Assembly (NCBI GenBank): GCA_014898425.1
Contig: RCSZ01000016.1
Coordinates: forward strand, 1,302,001 to 1,366,000
Reading direction: 5' to 3'
Source of the DNA: Botryotinia globosa
Lineage: Eukaryota; Ascomycota; Leotiomycetes; Helotiales; Sclerotiniaceae
Length of the DNA stretch: 64,000 nucleotides
The notes under the pieces were generated by a model. The model ran no database searches. It had not been told where the DNA came from and worked only from the letters and a program-made list of their open reading frames with translations. The translations under genes and the position numbers were made by a program. Position 1 is the first letter of the stretch. Every line of letters begins with the position of its first letter. This document shows, one piece after another, positions 48,119-59,205 of the stretch.

Positions 48119-49924
48119 TCACAATTTCGACTCCGTGCCCGCACCAACCTCATTTGTCATAACCACATCCGCGGGCTCTACATTAATACCTTTTTCGCCA
48201 TTTCCCTCTTCCTTTCCAACTTCGACTTGTTTTCCATCCAATCGTTTGTCCGCGACTTCTGATTCCTCTCCCTCATCCAGCTTTCCTGTCCCCGCATCAT
48301 CATTAACACTCAACCAATTCCACTCTCTGACTCCCCCATCCTTTCCAAAGATCTTCAAATCATTTTCTGTCTCCTCTTCTCCTGCTTCTAATTCCAAATC
48401 TTCTTTGCAAGTTTTACCTACTTCTACCCCTCTTTCTCTAAGTAGTTGCATAATCGCTCTGACATTCAATTTCATGATTCTCTCAGGTTCCTCTGCTGCG
48501 AATACCTTTTTCGTGACCCATGGGAAAAGGACGCCGAAATCAGATTGACTGAGGTGCGCACTCGAAGTAGGATAGTAGAAATGTGGTTCTGATTGTCCAT
48601 CACTGGATGGATTATGAGAAGATGGATCGGCAGAAAGAAGTCGTTTAGTAGCGTTGAAATGTTCAGTCCATTTGTAGAAGGCTTGGGATTCGACGGCAAG
48701 GATTGCGGAACCACCAGGTCCAGAGGGAGCGTACGATGGAAGAGGATGATCCCATAACCAGCGAGTTGCTTGGGAGCGAAGAGGGTAACACCAACAATCT
48801 AGAAGTACGATTGGATTATTCGGTGTGATTTGAGAGCATATGGGAGAATTTGGAGATGGTTCATAAACCGGTTTGTAAGATTTTGGAGCAGAAGATGCTT
48901 CAGGGGCATAGAAGACTGATTTGATGAACTGAACCACTGTTGCTGCCCCAAAAGAATGACCTGCGAAAGTGATCTTTCCAGGTTCATGAACATTCATTTT
49001 ATCCTTGAATATTGATAACGAAGTCGAAGAAGTATTGAGGTTCGTAATTTGCTTTCCCTCATCCAATTTTACTAAACTGTCATGAATCAACCCCATCTCC
49101 CAAAGTCGAATCTTCAATTGTTCATTTCTTCCTTCCTCAACTTCCGGACTCGGTGTATGCGACAATTTGACATAGTCGATCGTTTTCTTGACTTGTTTCT
49201 TCGAATGTTTTTCTTTGTCCGTCGAAGAATCGGATGGTGGTTCTCGAATGTAGGATATAGGAGTTGAACCATCACGATGCTCTGGTGCAATAACTATCAT
49301 CCCATGGCTTGCCACTGATCCGACAATGTGTGAATACGCATTTCTTGAACCACCCAACCCGTGCGAAAATATCATAACAGGCCAACGATTGTTGCTTGTA
49401 TTTGGTTGTAAAAGAGGCGCATTCTTGCGAACTGGAATCGTAACATAATGAAGTAATCTTGGAAAGTATCTGTTGTGCCCAAAATATTAGCATTTGCCCC
49501 TTATCCTCAGAATCACCTTGACTTACGAGATAACCTCTGCCAATGTGCTGCCAGCTCCCAAAAACCTAGAATAAGCACTTATATAATCTCTTTGGGGCGC
49601 GGGTATCCAATTCACACTCTTAGTCTTGTGTTTCGTTTCCGTTTCGCATGGGTAAAAGATTCGATATTGAATTGTTGGAAGATTTCCTGCATTGTTTGGG
49701 ATTTGGGCTGGAGAGTCGAGTTCTGAGATGGGGATTTCGATATCAATTGTTCCTACTTTATGAGGCCCAGTATATTCTGGAAATCCAGGAACTGGACTCA
49801 GTCGTGAGAAGTAGGATGTCATTTGTGGTGGTTGTAATGTTGTTTTGTTTGGAGCAAGTGGCAATCGTAGTCGCAAAGGGAGTTTGATGATGTAATGAAG
49901 AATGTTGTTAGGAATTGAAGACAC
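48119..49924 (-). CDS. PAF-acetylhydrolase-like phospholipase A2
   Basis: Serine hydrolase of the platelet-activating-factor acetylhydrolase (group VII PLA2) family, which removes short or oxidised acyl chains from phospholipids. Exons 49527-49924 and 48119-49469 join in frame to 582 residues; the alternative start at 49822 (MTSYFSRLS) would remove 34 residues and may be the real one. The body shows FPEYTGPHKVGT near the N-terminus, the oxyanion block FSHGLGGSRNAYS (about 167), the nucleophile elbow GHSFG (serine about 305), an aspartate in LLDCWCYPL, and a histidine in SSAHLSQSDFG. All three catalytic residues are therefore present. A long acidic tail without known domains follows. No signal peptide, so probably intracellular. 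Confidence 0.85.
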
Positions 49925-50686
49925 TGTTGCGATTTTTGATGAGAAAAAGGAAAAGAAAAATGAATCTATTCAGAGATCTATAAATCTAAATATTTGATCT
50001 ATATGATTGACTTCTATATTATGTTAATGTTAATGTTAATGTGAGGAAAAACTTGGTAAAATAAATTTATGGGAAAGTTTTGGGCATTATTTTGGAACGG
50101 ACCGAGGTCTCGTGTGCCCCTTCCCGAAACGTCATAGCAAAATGTGGCGTATGGTGGGAGTGGCGTTACGATTATGTTCAGCCACATGAGATTACCTACC
50201 TACCAATAATATTGAGAAATGACCTCATCTACTCCAGTCCTTCCATACTTTCATTATAGGCACGTGTATAACTCAAGTAGTTAGTTACATTGTATGAAAA
50301 CCATCATTTCCTCTCAAGAATCTTCTCATTTGTACTTCATATTTAGAAATCATATATAATCAATCTCCTATTGAAGACAATGCTACTATTGGTAAAGACT
50401 TTACAGTTATTTCAATCTAGATACTCACAATTAGATGTTTCAGTTCTTGATAAGTACACAGATAGATAGTTGTCGGATTCTAATTTATATCGTCTTAAAG
50501 AACAATTTCTTCTAATGCCATTGAAAGAAACCAACGTCGATTGAAATTCTAATGATGACTTGTCCGAGCAATATAATTTTGATCTATCCAGTGTGTAGGA
50601 AGATGTTTGTACCACCATACTTCCCAAAATGATTAGACTCGTGGATACCTGCAGGATAGCAAACGAGAGAGCAACAGCAGGTATAA
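49925..50686. other. divergent intergenic region, no gene seen
   Basis: Upstream regions of the lipase and the acidic protein. The 111-codon minus-strand frame at 50412-50747 has no motif. Confidence 0.45.
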
Positions 50687-52183
50687 GTGTCTTCGCACCC
50701 TCAAATTCCGTCGAAAAGCGTGTTTTCAATAGCAAAGCACATCGCAATGAGCTTCCTCAGATGGCTTAGGACATCCATTCCGCCTGCTGAGCCTTGTGCA
50801 ACGGTGTCTCAATACAGCAGTACGACTTCAACCCACTCACCCACGCCGGATGCAAACACGAACGAAATTAGCCCCGATCAGTGTAGCGCGAAGCTCGACT
50901 CTCCCCGAAGCCTAGATAATCAAGATGTTGCTGATTCAGAACAGCACATAAGTGAAGATATTACCGACCAACCTGCTACGAAGCCCAAGCACATCCAAAG
51001 TCCAAATGCTCAACTTATGGAAAGAAAACATATAATTCAGGATAATTCCAATTGGCGTACCGCAAACTACAACCCTACTTTTCAAGACAAAATTGCCAAA
51101 ATTGTACTTGCAGATGATGACGTTCCTCTTCTCCAGGTTACCGACTATATCAAGAGTTGTGACGTTCCTGATGCTCAGAAGCATTTATTCGTGCAGGAAA
51201 GTAAAAAGGTGGTGATGATGGCAAAGCTTTCGGATATGGGCCGGGACAAGCTTGTGACAAGCCTTCAGGGGTTTGAGGAAGAAATGAAATATTATCGAGC
51301 GGTCAATTTAACAAAGAAAGATGTGGAGGAGCTGAGCCGGGAATTTTCAGGATTCGCCAAGATGAACTTTTTCTCACGAAACATGATGAGATTAGTGAAA
51401 AACAGGCTCGGAGGGACATCTGAGCGAAAAGTTGCTATCCGGAATTACTTCTACAGCCAACCTGACTACTTCAAGAAAAGCGGTTTCAATCAAAAAATTT
51501 CTAGGTGCTTTGTTCAGGGACGCACAGAGCGAGAAGTTTGTCGAGCCCTGAATGCTGAGATAATCGCACGACTCATCAAATATGACAACCTGTGTGACCG
51601 TCAGAGGACAAGTCGAGATCCTGAGCTTTTGTGGAGGGATATCACGCTGGCCTTGAAGGTAGTGAAGAGCAGCAGGACTATCGAAACACCTCGATGCACT
51701 TTGTCATTCATGAGATGCTTTGGTGTTAGTATGATGCCATGTGGCTTGCTTGGCCGCTGTAATGGCGGAGAGATCCGCACTGAATCAAGTTTCTTCACAG
51801 ATGAGCCCTCGAACCAGAACACCCTCTCTGTTATCATGGATGAGCCAGCTATCGATACCTGTCATGCACTGTCAGTCATTGAACCTTTTACCGGAGCCAA
51901 AAGCACGACCATCTGCCCAGATAGTGATGGAGAGCTCTTGACAAGTGCGAAATCAACATCACAGAAGCGTAAGTCTGTCATCAAGGAGAATCCGGTAGAA
52001 AAGAACGCGGAGAAAGGAGACGAATTAAGAAGAGAGAGGATACTGGCGAGGAATGAAACTGAAAAAGGAGATGTCAATGAACCTGAAAATGAGAGTGGGA
52101 GTGAGAATGAGAGTATTATTGTGGTTGAAGATAGGAGAGTCATCAAAACTAAAGATGGCAGCGGTGATGAGGATAGAGAATGA
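50687..52183 (+). CDS. unrecognised acidic, low-complexity C-terminus protein
   Basis: A 498-codon frame; the more natural start may be the internal ATG at 50747 (MSFLRWLR). Residues 130-340 form a globular-looking region with helices and conserved-looking aromatic and basic residues (for example KMNFFSRNMMRLVKNRLGG). I do not recognise a family. The C-terminal 100 residues are rich in Glu, Asn and Lys. Just before the stop, another frame opens and continues the same style (VIKIEDD repeats) to 52484, which suggests a one-base frameshift or an unrecognised intron. If real, the protein would be about 100 residues longer. Confidence 0.5.
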   Translation: MSSHPQIPSKSVFSIAKHIAMSFLRWLRTSIPPAEPCATVSQYSSTTSTHSPTPDANTNEISPDQCSAKLDSPRSLDNQDVADSEQHISEDITDQPATKPKHIQSPNAQLMERKHIIQDNSNWRTANYNPTFQDKIAKIVLADDDVPLLQVTDYIKSCDVPDAQKHLFVQESKKVVMMAKLSDMGRDKLVTSLQGFEEEMKYYRAVNLTKKDVEELSREFSGFAKMNFFSRNMMRLVKNRLGGTSERKVAIRNYFYSQPDYFKKSGFNQKISRCFVQGRTEREVCRALNAEIIARLIKYDNLCDRQRTSRDPELLWRDITLALKVVKSSRTIETPRCTLSFMRCFGVSMMPCGLLGRCNGGEIRTESSFFTDEPSNQNTLSVIMDEPAIDTCHALSVIEPFTGAKSTTICPDSDGELLTSAKSTSQKRKSVIKENPVEKNAEKGDELRRERILARNETEKGDVNEPENESGSENESIIVVEDRRVIKTKDGSGDEDRE

Positions 52184-52484
52184 GAGTGTCATCAAGGTGA
52201 AAACTGAGAGAGTCATCAAGATTGAGGATGACAGGGAAGGACAAAAGGAGAGACCGATCAAGATTGAAGATGACAGTGAGAGTGAAAAGGAGATTTACAA
52301 CAAAATCGAAGGAGAGTATGATGACTCTGAGTCCAGTGTGGATGAGGATCTGTATAAAGCCAAGCTGGAACTCTTAAGCCAAGTCTCTAACGAATTAGGC
52401 CTACTCAACAGTACGAAGAGAAAGAAGCAAAAGAAGAAGGAAGATAAAGATAAGTTTGATAGCAAACGGGTCAAAATGGAGTGA
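52053..52484 (+). other. probable out-of-frame continuation of the acidic protein
   Basis: From about 52160 onward this frame encodes repeated VIK(I/V)(E/K) words and a lysine-rich ending (KRKKQKKKEDKDK). Composition matches the preceding gene's tail, which stops at 52183 in a neighbouring frame. No consensus splice pair was found to join them. Confidence 0.4.
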
Positions 52485-53559
52485 TTTGGATAGGAAACTT
52501 GGTGGGAGATGTTGAGTCTATTAAGTTGGTGGAGGTCCTTGAGTCTATTAAGTTGGTTGATGGCGCTGTCGTGTGTTTGGTGTTTTGACTGACAAGTCGA
52601 GGATATCGTGTGTTCGGCTGCAACTCATAACTTGAGAGAATATTGTGTATTGGGCTGCAACTCTCAACTCGAGAATACTTTGTGTTGAGTCTCTTGACTC
52701 AATCGACGATGTGGTGTGCTTGGTCCTTTCTGTTAGTCGTGATTTGTCTGACATGAAGTATTATCACCGCTTATCAAACTTGGCAGGGGGAAGTCAAGCG
52801 ATCCATGAATCACCTGGGCAATCTATCTTTGTTGTCTGGGAATTCTGACTCGAAGTTATATATATATATATATATATATGATACTCAACGACAGCTTTCA
52901 CAATGAGGCCTATCGTCAATATTGCAGAACATGGTTATATGACGATAAAAGAACAACAAACTACCACGCTTGAGTTTTGATCTCTTCTCTGAACAATTGC
53001 ACTGCTACCAAAGATAGATCCAGGTACAAATCTGTGCATTCTTCTATCCAGGACTCCTAGGATTCAGGAAGAACAATTTCGCAGATACGAAATTCCAAAA
53101 GAGAGAATATAAAAGTATATCTTCAACAAAACACTGATTTCTGATAGATCGTCCGAAGATGTCAATCTATCAGAGACAATATCAATAGACACGTATCCTC
53201 GCTGTCTTGTTGTCTATCAATTGTTTCACCATCGCATCCGCATTGCATTGCATCGCACGGCAACGATAATGATAATGATAATGATAATGATAATGAGTGA
53301 CATAAAATGACATCATGAATGTTCCACCACCACCAAAAACCAAGGTTGATAAATGTACCTCGCAGCAAGTACGTACTAGGTAAGATGAAGAGATCATGAC
53401 TTCCATGATACATTAACTCGTGGTAAATATACGAGTAGCAATTGATTGATTGATTGATTTACCTTTTCTCTCCTCTCATTCTTTCAATCTTTTATTCTCG
53501 TCTTCTTTTTCTTCCTGTCTTTCCTTCATCTACGACAGTCTCAATATCATCAATTCAAC
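52485..53559. other. intergenic with simple repeats
   Basis: Includes (AT)n at about 52859-52879, GATAAT-type repeats at 53264-53294 and (ATTG)n at 53440-53459. Words such as GTGTTGAGTCTCTTGACTC recur loosely at 52510-52700. No gene seen. Confidence 0.6.
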
Positions 53560-55094
53560 ATGGTAGGTCATCGGAGTCGAGCAACTGGAAACGACAATGC
53601 ACATGATGCCAAACAAAGTACATATCTCCGCCGAGACTTAGAACAAGGCAGACCGTCAAAAGATAGGAAATATCGATTTCGCGATCATGGACCTTTGGAG
53701 CCAGATGATCGAAGACGAGAAGAATTCAAGACGAAATTATTAGATGGAGTGAAAAGTTCGAGTTTAGAGGGCTTCCGCAAGAAAGATGATGAGGTATGTT
53801 ATTTACTGCTCTATTTTTATCCTCTTCACATACTCAAATACACACATCTAAATGCAAATTAAAACATCTCACTAATTCTCCTCACAGCTCAAAGAAATGC
53901 CAAAATCCGTCCGCAGTTTCTACGAAGAACAAAATAATCGTCTAGATGACTGGCTCGAAGTCAATGCCCTCGTCCAAGCACTTGCAGATGATATCCTCGA
54001 ATCCTTCGATCCGCGAGATGATAATGGAGATGGAGTGGCAGAAGGCGGTGGTGCATTACAAGACACCCAAGGATTTGTCGAACCTTTCTTACCAGATGCC
54101 GAACAAGAGAAACGTCAAAAAGCTCGAAGAAGCGCAAAATGGGCCATCAATATAAATGTTATCGCGAATATCATCTTGCTCATTGCAAAGGCGGTAGCGG
54201 CGTTCTACTCCTCGTCTCTTTCTCTTATTGCTTCGTTGGTGGATTCCGCTCTTGATCTTTTGTGTACGGTGATTGTATTCACGACGAATCGATTGGTACA
54301 GTGGCGATTGATGAGCTTGAAACGGAAATTTCCAGTGGGGAGAAAAAGATTGGAACCAATTGGCATTCTGGTCTTCTCAATCATCATGGTTATTTCATTC
54401 CTACAAATCCTTCAAGAATCGGCCCAGAAGCTCATGTCCAAGGGCCCGCATCAAGCAAAGGAATTACCCGTCATTGCTATTGCGTCAATGGCCGGTACGA
54501 TTGGTCTCAAGGGACTTATTTGGTTTGGATGTATCAAAATTAAAACTACTCAAGTACAAGCTTTAGCTCAAGGTATGTACATCTAGATTCCTGATTTATT
54601 TCAACCCCGAGCTACAATGTCACTCACTAACATAAAACAAAGACTGCAAAACCGACGTCGTCTTCAACACACTCTCCCTCATCTTCCCCTACATCGGCCA
54701 CGCCGCCAATCTCTGGTGGCTCGACCCCCTCGGCGCCGGACTCCTCTCCCTCTTCATCATCTACGACTGGGCATCCACCTGTCTCGAAAACATCTTCCGC
54801 CTCACCGGTTCCGCCGTTGACGATCGTCTCCAGCAAAAACTTACATTTCTCGCGTGGCGCTTTTCCCCGCTGGTCAATGGATACAAAAGTATCACGGCGT
54901 ATCATGCGGGCGATGGGGTGTGGGTCGAAGTCGATATTTTGCTGTCCGAGGGCACGACGCTCGAAGAGGCCCATGATGTCGCGGAAACGTTGCAGTATTG
55001 TTGTGAGGGGTTGCCCGAGGTGGATAGAGCGTTTGTCACGTGTGATTATGCAGTTCAGGGACCGTCTGGGCATGCGATGGAGGGGCTTAATTGA
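53560..55094 (+). CDS. cation diffusion facilitator (Mn/Zn-type) transporter
   Basis: CDF metal/proton antiporter exporting or sequestering divalent metals. Exons 53560-53793, 53888-54572 and 54643-55094 join in frame to 456 residues. A charged N-terminal tail of about 160 residues precedes six membrane segments. Helix 2 has the metal-binding LVDSALD (DxxxD), and helix 5 starts DCKTDVVFN, again DxxxD. Paired DxxxD motifs are typical of manganese-selecting CDFs rather than zinc ones (HxxxD). The C-terminal cytosolic domain (about residues 370-456) has the EVDILLSEGTTLEEAHDVAE ferredoxin-like fold. Probably vacuolar, Golgi or plasma membrane. The antisense 256-codon frame at 54627-55397 is a shadow. 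Confidence 0.88.
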
Positions 55095-55539
55095 GGATGA
55101 GGAATAAGGAGATGGAGTTTCAATGTTTGGAAGGGGATGCGGGGAAGGTGTGATGACCTGCGAATGTGGAATAGAAAAGTTGGGATTGGGATTGAGAAAG
55201 AAAGGAAAAGAAAAGAAAAACAGAAGAATTGATAGACAAAAGTTGATAGACAAATCTGGCATTTGGATGGACATCATGATATAATGATGAGATGGATAAA
55301 ATGCGTTTTTTTCATATATAGGAACAGGATACTTGGGCTTTTGGGCGCATTCGGGCATGGGGTGACAGCGGGGTATAGTGTAGAAGGCGTTGATCATTTT
55401 CTAAAGCATTGCATATATAGGATCTTGAGCGCGGTACCAGAGAATAAGAATATTAATACTTACTGTGCAGGAGAGATATCTGTCAAGAAATAAGTGCATT
55501 TTCTATCAGTATTCTCTATCTCTTCATCTAGATTTGCAT
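55095..55539. other. convergent intergenic region
   Basis: Between the stops of the CDF gene and the SET-domain gene; no gene seen. Confidence 0.5.
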
Positions 55540-57096
55540 CTAAACATTATCACAACTCATCTTTCCCACTCCTATCCCCACACCCACAACCCTATTCTTC
55601 TCCTCATCACCATCCAACCCCAACCCCCTCCTCCGACTCGAATGCCCCCTCACCCCTCCCCTCCCCTCAATCCACCTCCTCATCTCTCTCACGCCCTCTC
55701 CCCTCCACCCCTCACTCCCCGCCATCACCTCCACCGCCCTCTGCACATACATCCTCGTCTCCCACTCCATGCCCACCACACGATACGCCAACGCCGCACT
55801 GCGATAGCCATCCCCGATATGACTCTGCAGTCCCTCAAGTTCATACAATTCCATAAGATACAGCGATTTCGCGATGAAATCTACCGGGGAAAAGGCGAAT
55901 GAGGAATTATACTCGAGAGCGGATGGCAGGGAGAGCATGCTGAGGATGAGATGGTTGGAGTGTTGGCGTTGGGGGACGGGCAGTAGACAGTGTGGACAGG
56001 TGCAGCGGAAGCCCCAGGAGTGGTGGAGGGCGGAGCAGCGAGATCCGGAGGGGATGAGGGGGTTGGTGTCTGTGAGGGGAATTATCAGTGAGGTTTTTTG
56101 GAAGATTAAAATCCCTTCCCGAGAATCTTTCGAAAAAGGTGAAATGTTGATGGGGAAGTGGGGACACGTACAAGTAATAGTAACCTCCTCGCCCACCACA
56201 ATTTCCCTCCCCGCAACTGTGTAATGCATCAGTGTTCTTGCGATGAAGTAATAATTTGCATTATGTCTGCAATCGTGATTTAATCGCGCCGTTTCAGGAA
56301 CCACAATGCTGTGTTCTTGGCCGAGGAAATCTTCGCCTAAGGTGTTGGTGTTGAGACGTCCGACGATGCCTTCGCAGTTGTGCAGCGGGCGATGCGGTTC
56401 GTGCGCTGCGAGGGAGTAGAGGAGGTTTGAGGTGGAGGGGGTAAGTTGGGTGGCGGAGAGGGAGAAGAGAGATGTGTGGTTCTGAGGGGAAGAGGAAGAG
56501 TTGTGGGATCCGGGAAATGCGGAGTTGAGATAGATTCCGATGGTGGGATAGGCGAAGAGGATGGTTCCGCATTTGATGGGGTGGGTGGCTATTGCGCCCA
56601 TGCCTCTGCCGGGAAGTTGGCGTGTTTCAAAAGGTGCGGGGTTTGAGCAGTTGTAGAGGGGTTGGAAAGGGAGTGAGGAGGTGAAAGCGGGGAGAGAAGC
56701 AATTTTGGAGGCGATCTTTGGGGTGGTGAGGAGAGAGATGCCGCGTTCTGAGGCGAAGTTTGTGGGTGTGTAGACGCAGAATTGAGGAGTTTTAGGGGAG
56801 TTCGAGGTTATGTTGGAACAGACGGGTGAGTATTGCCATAGTGAAGGTGATGACGATGTGGATAGAGTTGTATTGGATTCATTGCTGTTGATGGAAGTAA
56901 GCTGTGAGGATTTACTTGGGTGATGTTCGTTCCGCAATAATTCGAGATTTGAAGGACATGTAGAATATGAAGATGAGAGAATCGAACTCGAACATTGTGC
57001 ATGTGATAGAGAATCTAGGATATCGAATTGAACACTTGCTTCCGCACTTGAGAATGCTATCAATGATGTTATCGCAATGAGTAGTGAGAAGTGCAT
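55540..57096 (-). CDS. SET-domain protein with a predicted signal peptide
   Basis: Exons 56172-57096 and 55540-56069 join in frame to 484 residues. The N-terminus (FSLLIAITSLIAFSSAEA) is a convincing signal peptide. The following region has many N-glycosylation sequons and several cysteines. The SET domain starts around LPGRGMGAIA (about residue 165), continues to RLNHDCRHNA (the NHxC-x-x-N lysine methyltransferase motif, about 270) and ITYTN (about 308, across the intron). A cysteine-rich GFRCTCPHC post-SET-like knot follows. The 102-bp intron is a multiple of three and stop-free, so retention would insert 34 residues right inside the active-site region. Typical SET proteins are nuclear or cytosolic, so the secretory start is unusual; I cannot say whether it is enzymatically active. 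Confidence 0.8.
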   Translation of the reverse strand: MHFSLLIAITSLIAFSSAEASVQFDILDSLSHAQCSSSILSSSYSTCPSNLELLRNEHHPSKSSQLTSINSNESNTTLSTSSSPSLWQYSPVCSNITSNSPKTPQFCVYTPTNFASERGISLLTTPKIASKIASLPAFTSSLPFQPLYNCSNPAPFETRQLPGRGMGAIATHPIKCGTILFAYPTIGIYLNSAFPGSHNSSSSPQNHTSLFSLSATQLTPSTSNLLYSLAAHEPHRPLHNCEGIVGRLNTNTLGEDFLGQEHSIVVPETARLNHDCRHNANYYFIARTLMHYTVAGREIVVGEEVTITCTCPHFPINISPFSKDSREGILIFQKTSLIIPLTDTNPLIPSGSRCSALHHSWGFRCTCPHCLLPVPQRQHSNHLILSMLSLPSALEYNSSFAFSPVDFIAKSLYLMELYELEGLQSHIGDGYRSAALAYRVVGMEWETRMYVQRAVEVMAGSEGWRGEGVREMRRWIEGRGGVRGHSSRRRGLGLDGDEEKNRVVGVGIGVGKMSCDNV

Positions 57097-58135
57097 TTTG
57101 TATGTTTAAGAATCAATCAACTAATCGAAAAAAGAAAAAGAAAGGTCGAGTACAAAGAGGTATGTGTACATAAAGCAACATGATATATTGAACTCCTTCA
57201 TTCAAAACATCTCAAACTGTCAATTCGTCGGTCTCGACACCGAAAGTCTGTTCTGCCAGTCTGACAGGGCTGAAAAGTATATCCTGTGATGAGTGAAACA
57301 TCAATGCGGAAACCAAAGCTGGTGACTTTCCATCGAAGGTTTCCGGATGCCCAGACTTTGACAATCAACTGAGCTTTTATTATCCGTATAATGAGGTTTC
57401 ATACTGTTTGTCCCCGAATTGGCGAAACTTGAGGCGGTCAAAGCAATACGGAGTGAAAATGTGAGGAATCTTGAGGAAAGCATTCTTTCATGCTAAATGA
57501 ATGGGAATCGTCAAAACTTTCCATGCAAATAGTCCGCCTCCACGGCAGTGGCCCTCGGAGAGCCAGCGGAGCGTCATGTCTACCTAGGTAAGCAGAAGAG
57601 AGATACAGAAAGTTCTGAACATAATTTCTGCCTCCACCTCCAAGAGCAAGCGGAGCGTCATTGCTTCTTTCTATCATGAACCTTCTTCTGATACAATTGG
57701 TAGTTCGATATTCGGGGTAAGGCATCAGATCCAAATTGGTTGCTGGAACACCGTCAGTTCTATCGAATGGCAATACTTTAACAACTAACTAAGTGAAAGT
57801 ATGGTAGAGATAGAAAGATGATTTAAATAAGAAATGTTTAGGAATTGGAATTGGATTGGAAGACGATGAAATTTATACAGATTGCGTTTTGTGTTGGATG
57901 GGAAGAAATTGGGTGAGATGGTATGAGATGATGAGATGTTGTCAATATAAAAGCTTCCATGACGATATGTAAGATTACCATTTTCTTTGATTGGGTCACC
58001 TGAGGTTAAGGTTACATCACCTAATACATCACCACTTCAAATTCCTACTCATCAATCTTTCTTTACCATGAAGTTTGAATAAACCACCAAAGTCATAAAT
58101 TCCTACCAGAGAAAAGAAATATACCAAAAATATCA
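57097..58135. other. intergenic, no gene seen
   Basis: A duplicated AGCGGAGCGTCAT word (57560 and 57650) within C/T- and G-rich flanks produces a frame at 57438-57773 that reads as two related blocks. I found no gene. Confidence 0.45.
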
Positions 58136-58954
58136 ATGTATGGTCGTTCGATTAAATCAGCAGCCATTTCCCGCAATATCATCAAAACTTCTTCCAATAC
58201 TCAAAGCCTCAGCTGTACCAGAACAATGACTAGCCACTCCCGACCAAAATTCCCTCTACCAAAGATTACACCACTTCCGCGATCCCTCTATCCAGCAACA
58301 TTCAATTTTTCCCCTTCGGATTTTCATCGACAGGATGAGTCTCCAGATACGGAATGGTATTCTCAGCCAAGATTTGTTCAGCATATTGATGATGGCGCTA
58401 TAGCCATGTTGAAACACTACTATTCGAGCTTCATCACGCCCAAGTCAGCGGTTTTGGATATCTGTTCATCGTGGGTTTCGCATTTACCTTTGTCACTCAA
58501 ACCAAGCACCATGATAGGAATTGGGATGAACGAAGCAGAATTGCAGAGAAATGAACATCTTAGCAAGTATTTTGTTAAAGATTTGAATCTCGATCCGAAA
58601 TTGGAGGGGGTGGAGAGTGAGTCGATGGATGTGGTGATTTGTAATGTCTCGGTGGATTATCTAACTCGGCCGATTAAAGTTTTTGAGGAGATGCATAGAG
58701 TGTTGAAGGAGGGAGGGGAAGCTCATATGGCGTTTAGTAATCGATGTTTTCCCACAAAGGTGGTGGGGAAATGGATGAGGATGGATGATGAGGAGAGGAG
58801 GAAATGGGTGGGAGGATATTTTTGGGCAAGTGGGGGATGGGAGGATGTGGAAGAGGTGGTATTGAAGGAGGGGGGTGGGAGTGGATTCTTGGGATTGAGA
58901 GGGTTTGAAGATCCGGTGTTTGTTGTGAGAGGGAGGAAGATGAGACGGGTTTGA
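58136..58954 (+). CDS. class I SAM-dependent methyltransferase-like protein
   Basis: Single exon of 272 codons. A basic, serine-rich N-terminal stretch (about 30 residues, possibly mitochondrial targeting; a second ATG lies at residue 31) precedes the methyltransferase type 11-like core. Motif I is degenerate (VLDICSSW, where most have DxGxG). Later blocks are SMDVVICNVSVDYL (motif IV) and FEEMHRVLKEGGEAHMAFSNR (motifs V-VI). It resembles an uncharacterised fungal and bacterial family of DICSSW-type proteins. The substrate is unknown. The last 30 codons and downstream DNA are partly duplicated (59057-59200). Confidence 0.75.
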   Translation: MYGRSIKSAAISRNIIKTSSNTQSLSCTRTMTSHSRPKFPLPKITPLPRSLYPATFNFSPSDFHRQDESPDTEWYSQPRFVQHIDDGAIAMLKHYYSSFITPKSAVLDICSSWVSHLPLSLKPSTMIGIGMNEAELQRNEHLSKYFVKDLNLDPKLEGVESESMDVVICNVSVDYLTRPIKVFEEMHRVLKEGGEAHMAFSNRCFPTKVVGKWMRMDDEERRKWVGGYFWASGGWEDVEEVVLKEGGGSGFLGLRGFEDPVFVVRGRKMRRV

Positions 58955-59205
58955 GGGGGAGAGGGAGGAGGGGGAGAGGGAGGAGGGGGAGGGTATGCAT
59001 TTGATAATGGATCGTGGCAGAGAAGAATGGATAATCATTTTGAGATGTGAAGATCAAGTGTTTGTTGTGAGAGGGAGGATTGTGAGATGGGTTTGAGAGG
59101 AAGGAGGGGGAGAGGGAGAGGGGGAGAGGGAGGGGGAGGTGTTATAATAGGTGTCTGTGGACGGTATAGATTTGACAATGGATCGTGGCAGAGAAGAACG
59201 GATAT
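58917..59205. repeat. tandem duplication of the methyltransferase 3' end plus purine-rich tract
   Basis: TGTTTGTTGTGAGAGGGAGGA occurs at 58918 and 59060, and the word beginning GGATCGTGGCAGAGAAGAA at 59009 and 59177. Between them are (GAGGGA/GAGGAGG)n runs whose lengths differ between copies. The two copies total about 290 bp and include the gene's real stop codon in the first copy. Confidence 0.75.

Noticed and set aside
54627..55397. 256-codon minus-strand ORF
   Set aside because: It runs antisense through the third exon of the CDF transporter, whose family motifs and splice sites are clear.
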